A stretch of 64,000 nucleotides of DNA from Mesocentrotus franciscanus (GCA_037976565.1 CP137667.1:26304277-26368276), one strand, 5' to 3'. Numbered from the stretch's first letter, positions 36,617 to 49,520 are shown. Numbers and translations: made by a program. Notes: generated by a model not told the origin, from the sequence alone.

Positions 36617-36993
36617 AGTGACTCGGTAACATTGCCTCAGATTCTGGAACAAAATCCTGGATTTAGCTCGTGCTGCAATCATAATTATAAACCTTTAGGT
36701 CAATCAGGAATGCCATGACTTTTGCAAGCCGATCGCCTGTCTGATTGTCAAGATATTTATGATTGGAAATCGAAATTTCATTTTGCGTTTTCCTAACGGT
36801 TTTTATAATACTACAGTCTATTGGGGAAAATGAGTATGGTAAAACCGGCCACTCAAAGATTTTTACTTTTTTGAGGCACTTCATTATCATTTTGAAGCGC
36901 AATTTTTGTAGGGCTTCAATATTACACCACATCACAGACACTGATAACACGTAGGGCCATGCATCTCAGATTCAAAATTATTAAACGATCCCT
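36617..36993. mobile_element. TTAA-flanked MITE, family T3
   Basis: Ends AGTGACTCGGTAACATTGCC and AATTATTAAACGATCCCT, with inner CTCAGATTC/CTCAGATTC inverted context, are flanked by TTAA (36613-36616 and 36994-36997). It separates two parts of an RT C-terminal frame that is readable across the site. The small frames inside it are not genes. Confidence 0.75.
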
Positions 36994-37732
36994 TTAAGTC
37001 AAAGTTGAAACAATATTTTATTATGTATCCAACTCTTAAGACATAGTATGTATGGTGTTTCTCACTATTTTTCTTTTCCTATCAGTCATTTCTTCTTTAT
37101 ATTGTATTTATTGGTACCACCACCCACTACCACTCACCACACACATAGATGGTTTGCTTGTAATATATACATTTCTGTTGAATGTGTTTATTGTTTAATT
37201 TTAACAAAGCTAATGCATTTTAGTATTGTAGCTTTAGGCAGGGGATGATCCCCGATAAACCTCTGTGATTACCCTCTCCGCAGGTTCATCTTTTGTTGTA
37301 ATGCCTTTATATTGCCATTTTAGGGTCACCTGAAGACAAAGCAATACCAACGTGCACTGGAATAACAAAATCAATACATTTTATCAGCTGGTGGTAAAAA
37401 TGAATATGCATGAATATGGCAATTAATACGAAATGACTGGATGATAGAGATTTAGAGAATGTTCCTATCTACCTCGTCAAGATAAAAGCGATTCGCTATT
37501 CCATCATGGCAGAATAAACAAACATTACGTGTCTTACACCTTTGGGAATCAATATTGATAACATATTGAAAAACAAACATTGTTTCAAATGAGTTATGTT
37601 TATTAACTGCATTACCTGTACTAAATCCAATATTTAAATGTACCCATTTATTTCATTTTCGTACATTTTATCACGGAAAAATTCATTGCGTGTGATCCTT
37701 ATTCGCAGTGAACCATTCAACCCACACTTGTG

Positions 37733-37804
37733 TGTTTGGAGCCAGTACGACGTTAACTCTGTGTTACAGCACAATGAGAGTTACCATCCTCTGGCTCCAA
37801 ACAG
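37733..37804. repeat. 72-bp foldback hairpin
   Basis: GTGTTTGGAGCCAG and CTGGCTCCAAACAG are inverted copies. Inside them, GTTAACTCTGTG and CACAATGAGAGTTAC also pair. It could be a small MITE or a transcript hairpin. Confidence 0.65.
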
Positions 37805-39942
37805 ACGTAGTGATGCTCTATCGAAACGATGAGTCCCAGCAGGGAGATGATCATCTCCCTGGTCCCAGTATGGACCACGTCACCAATATGTGCAAGGATA
37901 GACATGCAGCGCAGCTCCGCTCCCTGCAAGAAAGAGAAAACATTGGACGAATGGAATGAGGTGGAATGAACCGCGTACCTGCGATTACTCTTACACCATT
38001 GAGTCTGATGAATAGGGAATCAAAATGAAACGGTTGATTCAATTGTCATTATTAGCATGTCTGACTCAGTCCATTACTAAAACTACAAACTACAAAATGA
38101 AAAAAATGCTGACTATTAATGCGCATGAAAGGTTAGACGCAATTCCGAATGTTTTGACAGTAGTAACCAGGGAAGAACAGGCGCACAGAATTCCCAAGCT
38201 AACGACTATTTCCACTAGACTACCTTGACTGATTCAACTCTTAAAGAATCAGACCAGGCGTAAATGGTAAACGTTTGACTGAACGCTAAAAAAAATACAA
38301 GCAAGAAAAATAACATGGGCATATGCTGTTATCTTGAATAGGCAGAGACGCGAAAAAAAAGGAAGAACCAAAATCAATGTCTTGTCTACTAAACCAGTAA
38401 AAACTCTGCAATGCAATTCGCAAAGTTTGTGCGAGAAGGGAGTATGTGCACGGCATTTCGAATTACGTCAATATAAGTCAGCCTTTAGAACTCTAAAAAG
38501 AATAAAAATCGTTATAAAGGTAAATAATTATTGATCATTATGATGTTGTTATGGGAACGCGACAATTCAATATTTGCACTCGATTACTACATTCATAAGA
38601 GGTCAACCCAAAAAGCTGAAAAGCCATTTAAAACGACCCATTACACGCACACACACACACACACACACACCCATACGCATACAGACACTCGCCTCCTCCC
38701 TCTCTCTTCCTCTCTATCTCGCCCTCTCTCTCTCTATCCCCCATGTTTTCCCTCTCCCGCATCGCTCTATCTCCGTCGCTCTTTCTATCTTTATTTATTT
38801 CTCAGACCCTCTCTGTCTCCCTCGCTCCCTCTCTTTTCCTCCAACTCTTGCAATATATTTGTATACTCCACTGCACTGATGCTAGAGTTGATGATATCTT
38901 CCCATTTTGCATTTCCAAGGTGATTAAGTTACCTTGGAGTTTATTACTTTCTTCTCCTGGAATCCATCAAAGTAATTGCTTTGACCTGTAGATGGCGCTT
39001 CTCAAAAGCTCCGCTGGGCAGTGCCATAGTAACTTGATGGTTTCTTGTTCGACGCTCACGTCTCGTGCTGGAGCAAGTGTGTCAAGCCCACCGCATACTA
39101 TACGATTCTCCCATGATCCGACTTTCAAAGAACTGACAATTATTGTAGATATGGATATCTTAACAAACGTTATATTCATGATTCAGGTTCTAATGATAAG
39201 AAAAGCAACAACCGGAATTTAAGCCTTCTGGCTAGAGTAACAGCCGAATCGGCTTCAAATCGTTAAAAAAAAAAATCGTAAAAATGTTGTGACGTCACCA
39301 GGATTCTGCGCCGATTTAAATTGTCCCCATCCAATAAGGCTTGAGATCCCTTGGAATTTAGATTTTATTCAAAATAAAGCCAATTCAGATCCTCAATCAT
39401 TCGAATGTTGCACAATAAATGTCCAAAATCGTGTCATAGTCTTACTTGCATAGTTCGCGCGAGGCGTGCTATTATTTACAAGCAAACCATAACGATCTTC
39501 TAAATTAGTTTCCCACAGTTAATTTTCTCTCTGTGCAATAATCCTCAAACCATTGCCACCTTTATTTGGTAAATAATCTCTTAGATTATTTTGAACCATT
39601 TTGATCCCCCCCCCCAAAAAAAAAAATCCCCCCTCTCTCTCTCTCTCTCTCACTCTCTTAACCTGGAGGAGACTCTCTGAATTAATGGAGCCTCCTCAAA
39701 TGCAGACCAAAACCCTTTAAAAAAACTTTCTCAACGGCGAGGAAAGCATAGATACGCAAATAAGGTCATGTTTTAGCTTGGTCAAAGACCTTTAATAGTA
39801 TCAAGATAATTTACTATGACTTACTTCCGTAGTACGCTATGCGCGTGGATTTTGTAACTTAGACAAAATATGTTTTTTCTTTAAATCTTATTTGACATTT
39901 TTCAAGTCTGTTTTGCACCCTAATTTATCCTCATCGTTAGTA

Positions 39943-40129
39943 GTGGTAATGGTACTGATAACAACAAGCTAAATAAAGCAGAAAGGGTAAAGAAACGTCT
40001 TGATAAAGTATATAACCCTGATTTCTTTCCAATTATGCTCGAGTGTTTTAATATTAAAGAGACTGACCATTATTTGTTAATTAATACGTTTGGACTTGGT
40101 ACGCTTTTTGAAAGAGATTTACAAGAGTA
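39943..40129 (+). CDS. Possible terminal exon, unknown protein
   Basis: After an acceptor-like TCATCGTTAG the frame reads NGTDNNKLNKAERVKKRLDK, VYNPDFFPIMLECFNIKE, DHYLLINTFGLGTLFERDL and ends with TAA. A polyadenylation-like CTAATAAAAC follows 30 bases later. Without a start codon it would only be an exon or a transposon remnant. No family recognised. Confidence 0.3.
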
Positions 40130-42205
40130 ATTCATTTTATTTATTTATCTCTTTATCTAATAAAACACATTTATACAAGATACACAATATCATTATCTTG
40201 CTTCTTCGTATCTTCTGTTTTTAACTAGTTAAACTAAAACTTCAGGATACAGCTTTCCGCATCTCTTTGAAACCCGGCCTTCTATCTGCGAATCTCACCA
40301 TGTCGAATCATGATTTGCCTTTTCAAACTCGAAGATGCTTCAGACATGTTAGCGATTTGATTATAACTTTTTTTGTTTTTACCTTCAATTTCGAATATTG
40401 TGGTGATTCAACATTCGCTCCAGTAAACAAATGAGCCCGGTTTTATTTCGTCAAAGCAATAGCGATAGGGAAAGGGTTGGTTTGGGGTTTCAGATCAGGT
40501 TTAGGGAACAGGTGAGAGCGAGGTATATATATTTTTTCCAGGGCTGAAGTTAAAAAATTCGCTTGGTGCAGGATATCGACATTGAGTATATCTTATGAGC
40601 AATTGTCGTTTAACGTTGTTTTCTCATGATTTCAATAATCCATTACATCTGAACATGTTATTTATAATTCCTTTAACTTCATATGACTTTTTTTATAGTT
40701 TACTGTTACATTTTCGCTTCTAGGAGCATTTGCCATTTAACCATTCATTATGCCTCGATGTAAACATTGAAACCTGCATTGTGCATTCTCCAACTCTTCT
40801 TTCTTTATCTCTATCTCTCTATCTCTCTCTCTCTTTCCCTCCCTCTTTAGGTCTTTCTTCAATGCTCCTCTTACCCTCTCCATCTTAATGTCTATGTTCA
40901 ATATTTTCTCTTCCTCTCTCTCTCTCTCTAGTTCCCCCTTTGTCGTTGTACATGCTTCTCAAATGAATTATGAAATGAAATACAAAATTGATGATATATT
41001 TATTTCTTATATCATGTTTAGAGTATCAGCTCAAGAAATTCCCCCGCCGTTGTAAATAATATACCTAAAGTATAAAATATAATGTCGAGGTTCAACTAGA
41101 TTTGTCAAGTGCTATACAGCAAAACACACATGAAAAATGCACATGAATTAATAGCTGCTTGATTTTGTATGCCAACTAATCCTATATTCTATTTTACACA
41201 CAGGCACGCCTGCAAATCGTTCATACCAGTATTGTTTATCTAAGTTCAATACGTTGAGCATTTATGTATGTACAGAGTATTAACGATTAATGCAACGAGC
41301 GTAAAGTAAGAAATGCTAGTCTATTAGGTATTCGTAATTAATAGATTAAGACATTACGAACAGAATTTGCATAGTTTATATTTGCGATCCCAGTTTATGA
41401 CCACTCATATGTACAGCCAAATTACCATTATTATTGTTGTGCTCTTGAGACGACTTGTTATATGTGTTACCGTATTGACATCCACCTACCATGTCTACAA
41501 TAGCATAGGAATATCAATAAAGATACTACGGAAAAGAACATAATATTAAATACATAAAATGAGATATAATCATATAAAATAATTATAATCACAAACATTA
41601 CCAAAAAAAAACATTATTAGCTTTAGCATTATTAGCTCATACTGTGAAAGAATGATAATGAATTATGTTAAACTTGATTACACTTTTTTTCCAATAAAAC
41701 CATTCTTAGAATATAGTACCTTACCCAATTCTTAAATCAAACATAAAACAATATTTTGAATAAACAAGAATAGGCAATATTGCCCGATGCTTTGAAATAA
41801 CTGACCGGAGTAAAATAACAAGTTATACAGAGAGTTATAATGCGTATCATAGTGTATATTTCATCATTAACATCTTAGTAAAGGATGATTGTGTTTTTTA
41901 TGTCCCATTATTTGTTATTCCTCTTCTCCGCAATACGAACATTTTAATTATAACTTTATATATGCATTAACTGATATTAAATATGTTTTTCCTCAGCTCA
42001 TCATTTCCTTTGATCAATAGTGTTAGTGGTTAAGTGTAACAGTACTCAGCAACATTTACATTCAAAGAGCTACAAGAAGTGCCGATTCAAAACAATATCC
42101 ATGAAAAATCGAAATGATACAATATGCATACAATAACATAAGAAAAGAAAAATTTGAAATTTAAATCTGTAATAATAACATATCACATATTGTATTAATA
42201 CAGAG

Positions 42206-42363
42206 ATATCGACTGCAACGAGAGGACTGGCTGTTTTTATACGCTCAAGGGAAAAGTTGAATCCCCTGCCATCACCCCGAGGCGCGCCTCGGGGCAGGGG
42301 ATTCGACTTTCCCGCGAGCCAGTATAGAAACAGCCAGTCCTCCAGTATTAAAGCAGTCGATAT
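42206..42363. mobile_element. 158-bp foldback MITE
   Basis: ATATCGACTGC...AGGACTGGCTGTTTTTATAC...GAATCCCCTGCC is mirrored by GGCAGGGGATTCGAC...GTATAGAAACAGCCAGTCCT...GCAGTCGATAT. The centre, CCCCGAGGCGCGCCTCGGGG, is a perfect palindrome. Confidence 0.85.
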
Positions 42364-42558
42364 GACTGTTATATGCCGATCGTACGAATTAAAACAAAAA
42401 TCTACCAAGAATTCTTACCTTAGCCTTCAATTGAGTAAAGATTGGTTAAAACATCACAGAAAATCCAACTTCAATAATTATTTAAGACGGATAATCTATA
42501 AAAGATAACAGATTTGAAATGCCAGTGAATTATAAAGGTATAAATTCGTCATACCTTG

Positions 42559-43585
42559 TAGTCCGTGGGCCAGTGGGGGCTACCGTGCACCCCCCCCCCT
42601 ATGATCCTACTTCTTGGGTGTCATTTTGTTCATTGGGATCCATTTCATCAGAAAAAAGATGTTCCCAAGAAAAAAACTCATTTAGACATTGTTTTTGCCC
42701 TTAATTGAAAATATGCAAATATATCAGTTTTTCGTGTTTTGCACACTTTTTTAGGGTCTGCGAATTATGTGCTTACATTTTACCCTGTTTCTCAGCAGAT
42801 ATAAATCTAATCTCCACCAAATTAATAAACAATCTTGGTAAATCATACAGCAATAGGTAGACAAAATTATTTTAATATATTTTATTGTTTTCAATTATTA
42901 ATGACGTCATAAATTTGCATATAATTTGATATGCAAATTTCTTTCTCAAAACCTGTCAAAATCGCCTGAAAGTTGTATTTTGTCTGCTATTATCATGAAA
43001 TAAGTTTTCTAACCCCCTAAATTGGTGTAAAATTATTCATTGATATGTTATCTGATGTTTCCGCACAAATTTCAGTATCAGTCAACTCATACCCCGGCAT
43101 AGACTTATAGGCCTACATGGACCTGTCTACAGTGTTTTCATGTGTTATGCCTCTCTTAGGGTGTACGAGCTAAGGACTTTGTAATTGTCTCTCTCAATGT
43201 ATGGGTTTACTTGAAATGTATAGTTCATTGCATTCTCCTGCATGACAAATATCAGAAAAACATTAATTTATTTTTGATTTGTCACATACTGTAAAATATA
43301 ACAACGTAAAAGGCGGAAGTAATGATTAAAGTGAATGTACACATAAAATGAACGTACGAACATGGAGGGCAAAGATAAAGTTCTACATTTCAGATATTTT
43401 ACAGTTATATATATAATATTACGATTAGTACATTATATATTATATATAATGTACATTCAATCAAAGTTCCTGTTTACAAAAACAATAGCTCAACAAGCGG
43501 TATTTTAATTACTGTTGGGGGTATAGGCTGTTTAAATCAAACTAAATCAAATCAAATCAATTCAAGTTCTCCTGAAAATACACAT
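42559..43585 (+). repeat. Left terminal inverted repeat of the Academ-like element
   Basis: Aligns in reverse with 50959-49521. It includes a C-run after GGGGGCTACCGTGCA, GTTCCCAAGAAAAAAACTCA and AATGACGTCATAAATTTGC, and ends at AAGTTCTCCTGAAAATACAC. It keeps the uninterrupted sequence TTATGCCTCTC/CATGTGTTATG where the right TIR carries a SINE. The short frames in it are not genes. Confidence 0.9.
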
Positions 43586-44397
43586 AACATATTCACACTA
43601 TTTGAAATGCAATGTACTTTCTTTTCCCTTTATGATATCATTAAGGGAAGAACTCTGTACAACTTTCTTTTGTTATTTTGAGAAGTAAAGTGATATATAG
43701 AATGACAGTGATCTTCTTCCATTGTCCGTAGGATGGATTCTACTCCTATTATGTTTATAAATTCGATACAGTTTATTACCCCATACAATATTATTTTTCT
43801 TCAGCTATAAACATGTATCAGCCTGAAGAGGGGCTCAGACCAAACCAACTTATTCAACATTTGGTCATCAATCGCATCATATGCTGTATACTATAACATA
43901 GGTTCGTTATTTAAACAAACTAATGAACAAACATGGACGGGGTATAATTTCATGAATTTCAACTGACATGACACAATGAGCAAAACCAATCAGTGAATGA
44001 ATCTAATTATAATAATGGTAAAATAACAAAGACTGATATTCAAATGGTTTAACAAAACCTTAAATGCACTACGTTTTTATATTGATGTTCCTATTTTTTC
44101 AGAAAGATAGATACATTTTTCACTAGCACATCTAATTATGTAACTGCAACAGTGACAGAATGTTTCCCTCAAGTCCTTCATTCAAGGATAAACTAAGAAA
44201 TGGCTTATAATACGCAAATTTTAAGGACGACATGATGAGTATCATCGAAACTTTGTATTCTCTGAAAAGGAGAATTCTAACAATGAGACAGTTGAATCTT
44301 CAAATAGCACATTACCACCAGTAGCACGTACCAAAGAACGTTCCTTGGCTTTTCAACATGAATTCAGGTCCTCTCCCATCTTGCTATGTCCATCAAG

Positions 44398-44690
44398 CGT
44401 TAAAGAAATGATCAGTCAACTGGGATGGCCTTCTCTGCAGACCGGTAGAGAGCACTCCAGACTAGCCCTCTTCTACAAAATCCACAATGAGACTGGATTT
44501 TGACCCAAAAACCACATCACTCCTGTGACAAGACCATCAAGGACAGTTCACGCTGATGGGCATCAGCTCCCCAGGTCCAGAACTGAACAACACAGACAGT
44601 CATTCTTCCCGAGGTCCTTGCGTACACAGAACTTTCTACCAATAGACGTAGTAAATGCTCCATCGGTAGAAGCATTTCGTCAACTACTGA
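44398..44690 (+). pseudogene. Non-LTR RT C-terminal fragment inside the transposon
   Basis: Reads QLGWPSLQTGREHSRLALFY, KIHNETGF, RSRTEQHRQSFFPRSLRTQN and IDVVNAPSVEAFRQLL, the end of a CR1/L2/Jockey-type reverse transcriptase (compare FFPRTI..WN.LP...V.APS...F). One in-frame stop. It is either an insertion or a fragment carried with the transposon, and no clear tail or duplication was found. Confidence 0.7.
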
Positions 44691-44694
44691 CGAA

Positions 44695-47600
44695 ATGCAG
44701 TGGCTAAACCAGAACCAGACTAGAAGATTTTTACTTGCACCTTATGTAAATAAGATACTCAGCACTTCACGTCCTTTGTTACACACACACCCCTTTCATC
44801 TGCAAGAATCTTCAGGAGTGAAGGAGGCAGATTATGACGAAGAAGAGAAGAAGATGTCAACCGGAAAGCAAATCCAGATTTTCGTGTGCAGCATTGGAAA
44901 CATGACGCTGGATATGAGGCATTCAAGCAATGTGCCAGAAATTATGTTGGTGGATGCTTGTCCGGAAAAGTAGTGGAGAGACAGCTCAAGAGCTTCCAGG
45001 TTGGGCTGGATTTGTCTCAGAAACAGGGAGGTGTCTTCAAATGTGACGACCATAGATTACTATCCTGTAATCAACTATCCCATAACAGAATTTGATACAA
45101 TCCAAGAGTGCCTGAGAGCTGCAGAAGAAGCAAGCTGCGTGGTTGGCCAAGACTATGTCATAACAACATTTGACTTGGGCGTCTGCGTGAAGGCATATCC
45201 TCTCATTTGGAGTCATCCAGAAAAGTACAAGAAACACATTGTGTTGATTGGCACTTTCCATATGATTTGTGCATACTCCAAGATGCTTGGAAAGAAAATG
45301 GAAGGATTCGGACTTGAAGATATCCTCTTGGAAGCTGGTCTCATGTCTTCTGGGTCTATGGAAGGAGTCATGACAGGAAAGAACTATGACAGGAGTCTAC
45401 ATTGTCACTAGACAATGGTGGAGTGCTTAGAAAGGCTCCTTTTTTGGTGAGTTCCTATCGATCAATGACTTTAAATGATGATGCACTTACTGGTATACCT
45501 GGTATACCTGAGGAATCAAAGAATATGTTCCAAGAGCTAATTCGATCACCAACAAAGGAGAAGCTTGGTGAGTTTGGGGCTATAATGCAGATCTGAAGGT
45601 CTTGATAGAGTCATATGAGAGCTTCAAATCTGATGTGCGAAGAGATTCTCTTGAGAAGACGGCACAATTTTGGATGTCGTATGTTGATTGCGTTTGGATA
45701 GCTCTTTCATTGATCAGGTCTGTGAACGACAACAACTTTCCATTGTACTTGCACTGCCTGTTCCTTATGCCTGACCCGTTCTTCACATTTGGTGGTCACA
45801 ATTACTCCCGATACCTGACCTACCTTGCTGTATTCTTGGCAAACATTGAAGATTCACATCCTGGTGCCATGACATTGCTCGAAAGAGGTGCAATAAGTGT
45901 TGCCAGGTCACTCATACCAGGGAACGGATGTGCTTTCAACAAGACAATTGAGCAACTAGACAATCATGAAGTATGGCAAATCTCGCGGTGGGGGTGGTAG
46001 TGGTGTTGCTGTCTCTGGCATAATGTAGAACTACAGTGCATATCAGAGGTGGGCTCGAACATCATAACAGAAAGAGCACACTTAAATTACTTACGGCAAC
46101 TCTCAGCCTTGCAGATATGACGTTTGATGCTCACCGTGGAAATAAACACAGAGATCAACAACCAACTCAGATAAGGAAAAGTGAGAGATGTGTGAAGGAA
46201 GCCATAGATGCTGTAAAGAGCTTCCTCAATCCTTTTGATGTTGATGCCAAGAATGGGTTGTATGTTCTCTCTTCCGGTGCCCGTGTTCCAGCTAAGGTTG
46301 AGAAAGATGTCATGCGTGCAATTACCACAGGGAAAGACCAGCAAGAGATGTTCATCAAAGAGTGAATAGAGAAAAGGACATGGCAGAGTACAAGCAACAA
46401 GGGGACATTGCTTTCCAGCTGATGGTAAAGGCACAACGTTCTGTCAGCCAACTTGATCTACGGGAAATCATGAAATATTCTTTGACCCCTGTTCACTACT
46501 CAATGAGAACATCAGACAACTTCTTTGCTAAGACAGATAAATCTTAGGGCCTACACTATCTCCTGAAGGATGTAGAGAACTCGCAACCTCCACCCACTGG
46601 CAAGACCTTGCTAGTGGAAGATGGTAATGCGGTTAATGCTGTTTTCTACTACCTAAACGAGATACCTGCAAACTTCAAGATATTTGCATCAACATTCACA
46701 ATGTATTGTCGTCCAAATGCGGTGTCATCTTCAGCACAGACATTTAAAAGCCAGACTTTGTGAAGTCAAGTGAACGGACACGGCGTGGGTGTGCAGAGAA
46801 GAGGATGATAAAATGAGGCAAGACCAAAAGACCATCTGAATGAAAGCAGTTCCTATTGAATGATGAGAATAAGAAACAACTTATTCAATTTCTTCTGGAT
46901 GTCTAGACCCAGGTAAAAAAAACAGTTGGGGACCAGTTGAAAGCAACTGGTACTGGTACCAGTTGATTCCAGTTAAGTGAACGGGTTTCAATATGGAAAT
47001 TGGTATAGTGGAATCAACTGGAATCAACTGGTACTGGTACCAGTTGGAATACCAGTTGTCAACTGGTACCAGTTAGGACCAGTTGAAACCACCAGTTGAT
47101 TCCAGTTTAGTGAACTGGTTTCAATATGGAAATTGGTATAGTGGAATCAACTGGAATCAACTGGTACTGGTACCAGTTGGAATGCCAGTTGTCAACTGGT
47201 ACCAGTTAGGACCAGTTGGAATACCAGTTCTGAACTGGTACCAGTTGATTCCAGTTAAGTGAACTGGTTTCAATATGGAAATTGGTATAGTGGAATCAAC
47301 TGGTACCAGTTGGAATACCAGTTGCCAACTGGTACCAGTTAGGACCAGTTGAAACCACCAGAGTGAGTTATGAACTGGTACCAGTTGAAAAACCGTGAGT
47401 AGATATTTCCAGTTGATTTACCAGTTGAAAACCAGTTGATCATTTAGTAACTTCCAGCAATCAACTGATAATCAATCAATAATCAATAATCTTTATTGCA
47501 TGGCATCTGGCGACCAACTTAACCATATTTATATAGACTCTTGCAATTGCTCCATCACATGGATCATTTGAAGTGAATTACAGTTGTGTATATAAATGAA

Positions 47601-49510
47601 TGATGAAGAGTTCGTACATACATATGTACAAAATTGTACATGTTTTTACTGGTTATTAATTACATATATCAGTATTTATATATTTTTACGTCTTAAATTA
47701 GATGTAAAACATGATCAGACATATATAATATACTTGTCAATGATTGACTAAGAAACTATAAATCACAAAATTGATGTGCATTGTCACATTTGCTTGTTAG
47801 ATCATGATAATTACATTTTCTGTGAAAACATGCAAATTAATCATGAATATGCATAAGATACATTGAACTGGTTTTTCAACTGGTATTCTACTGGTTTTAA
47901 CTGGTAAATCAACTGACAATCTTCAATTGGTTTCAACTGGTAAATCATCTGGTAATCATCTACTGGTTTCAACTGGTAATTCAAGTGGTAATCATATTTT
48001 GGTTTTCAACTGGTAAAGCAACTGGTAATCATCTACTGGTTTTCAACTGGTAAATCAACTGGTAATCATCTACTGGTTTCCAACTGGAATCAGCTGGTAT
48101 CAAATGGTCCAGTTTGGCCACATGTGCTGCAACTGGAATGAAGTTAAGAACTAGTAGATTTACCAGTAAGGCCCATTGGTTTTAACTGGTATCAACTAGG
48201 CTAATAATATACCAGTATACGCCTATAGTTTTCAAATGGAATCAGCTGGAAACACCCATTGGGTTTCAATATGTTCCAATCGGAAACAACTGGTCTCAAA
48301 TGGTCCACTTTGGTTGTATATGGGTTTTAAACTGGAATCAACTGGTAGATGTACCAGTAACGCCTATTGTTTTTAACTGGTATCAACTGGTGTAACAATA
48401 TACCAGTATAGTCAATTGGTTTCAACTGGAATCAACTGGTTTGTTTTCAGCATGTGCCAGTAGAGTCAATGGGTTTCAACTGGGATATACTGGTGCATGT
48501 GAAGTTTACCAGTTGTGTCAACTGGTTTCAACTGGTACAACTGGTACCAGTTGAATCCAGTTGAAACCAGTAGAATAAACTGGCACATATTCCTGTTCGG
48601 TCAACTGGATTCAACTGGTACCAGTTGATTCCAGTTGATACCAGTTGAAAATCCAACTGGTTTCAACTGTTTTTTTTACCTGGGGAGTGAGCACGACATG
48701 GCTAAGAGGCTTTCTGGGAAAAAGATGATATTCATCAAAGAAGGAGAAGCCCAACTGCTCACTTCTCACAATGGGAGAGAGGCACTGCGTTCTGAGATTC
48801 CATCTCTCAACCCAACCCAAGAAGAAACAGATTCACACGTGATCCTTTACTGCCACGTCGGTAAATTAGAGCAAGGTTATGATCAGATCAGAGCAGATCA
48901 AATGCCCAGAAAGCGATATATTTTTCATATTGCTTCATTACGCGCATTTAACTCCAGACATCACATTACTCTTCCACACAGGGAGGCAACAAGCAGTGGC
49001 TCATAAAGATGTCACTCATTTAGCCAAGCAGTCCTCCCTCAATATTGCACATCACTCCTTGGGCTACGTGCTTTCTCAGGCTGTGACTCTACAAGCGCCA
49101 TTAAAGGAATTGGTAAAGTCAAGCTAATCAAACTGTGTCAGCAACGCAACAAATTTGTCAAACCTCTGGCAGGGCTTGGTGATTCATGAACTGTAACAGA
49201 GGAGTTGATGTCCAAACTGGAGGAGTTTACATGTGCCAAGATTTACTGATGTAGATGAGGCTATAGATTTGCTGTGATGAATGAAAAGTGTAAAGGTGAT
49301 GGAGAAAAAATCAGCAAGTCGGTCCACATAGACTTGTCTTCCTTTCCTCCATGCAAGGACAGTCCTCAACAACAAATCCAGAGGGTGAACTACTAGGTGG
49401 CGATATGGAAGAGGGCTCATGAGCCTAAACCCATCGTTCCATTACCAACAGATGGTCATGGTTGGAGAAAGAATGTAGACACATTGAAACCACTATGGTC
49501 TTTACCTTGA
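44695..49510 (+). pseudogene. Academ-like transposase/XPG-nuclease ORF, broken
   Basis: Frames in order on the + strand: IQIFVCSIGNMTLDM (44870); DYYPVINYPITEFDTIQECL and DYVITTFDLGVCVKAYPLIW with SHPEKYKKHIVLIGTFHMIC (45040-45290); LMSSGSMEGVMTGKNYDRSL (45340); AQFWMSYVDCVWIALSLIRS (45660); DPFFTFGGHNYSRYLTYLAV and GCAFNKTIEQLDNHEVWQIS (45770-45980); DAKNGLYVLSSGARVPA (46240). After the insertion come NPTQEETDSHVILYCHVGKL and ESDIFFILLHYAHLTPDITL. Then comes a frame-shifted helix-hairpin-helix-like GCDSTSAIKGIGKVKLIKL (about 49081-49137), and it ends HEPKPIVPLPTDGHGWRKNV (49420-49480). This order matches a protein family common in invertebrate genomes. Multiple frameshifts, stops and the 1.8-kb insertion inactivate it. 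Confidence 0.8.
46908..48684. mobile_element. 1.78-kb foldback element built of AACTGGT/ACCAGTT words
   Basis: Perfect terminal inverted repeats CCCAGGTAAAAAAAACAGTT and AACTGTTTTTTTTACCTGGG. The left half is dominated by ACCAGTTG-type words, including four longer units with CAATATGGAAATTGGTATAG. The right half carries the complement CAACTGGT. A non-repetitive AT-rich core lies at about 47470-47870 (possibly a retroelement tail, AATAATCTTTATTGCATGGC). It interrupts the transposon ORF between QFLLDV and SEHDMAKRL. The target duplication is not clear. Confidence 0.9.
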
Positions 49511-49520
49511 TTATTCCTTG

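Larger units (their letters stand above)
32600..37310 (+). pseudogene. Long non-LTR retrotransposon relic with ORF1-like and RT fragments
   Basis: Frames in order: an ORF1-like segment at 32870-33131, an endonuclease-RT linker and fingers at about 34085-34590 (FNDYFVSVGASLP, SFKANNSAGHNEIEPEMVKK, FKDFFISGQLPDQLKLAKLI), and a thumb region at about 34850-34960 (CLGVNID, LSWKSHVSYISSKMSSALGV). Then TNRLQVLQKQAVVQ and GPLYKSLNILNVKSLYHMQL follow after a SINE, and LWILFPKDIGS and SKLKQYFI flank two MITEs. The palm with the catalytic YxDD is deleted and stops are frequent, so it is dead. The 3' UTR runs to about 37310. Confidence 0.8.
37311..41119. other. Gene-poor stretch
   Basis: Contains a perfect-stem hairpin (37733-37804), an (AC)n microsatellite (about 38645-38670), pyrimidine-rich tracts at 38690-38850, 39630-39660 and 40795-40930, and one exon-like ORF (39943-40129). 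The frames at 38531-38991 translate CT-rich low complexity. Confidence 0.6.

Noticed and set aside
38531..38991. Three overlapping Ser/Leu/Pro-rich ORFs
   Set aside because: CT-rich and (AC)n low-complexity sequence gives open frames in all three phases. The same applies to 61561-61937.
44525..44707. Start of the Academ protein
   Set aside because: The sequence matches the C-terminal end of a non-LTR reverse transcriptase, so the transposon protein is taken to begin downstream.
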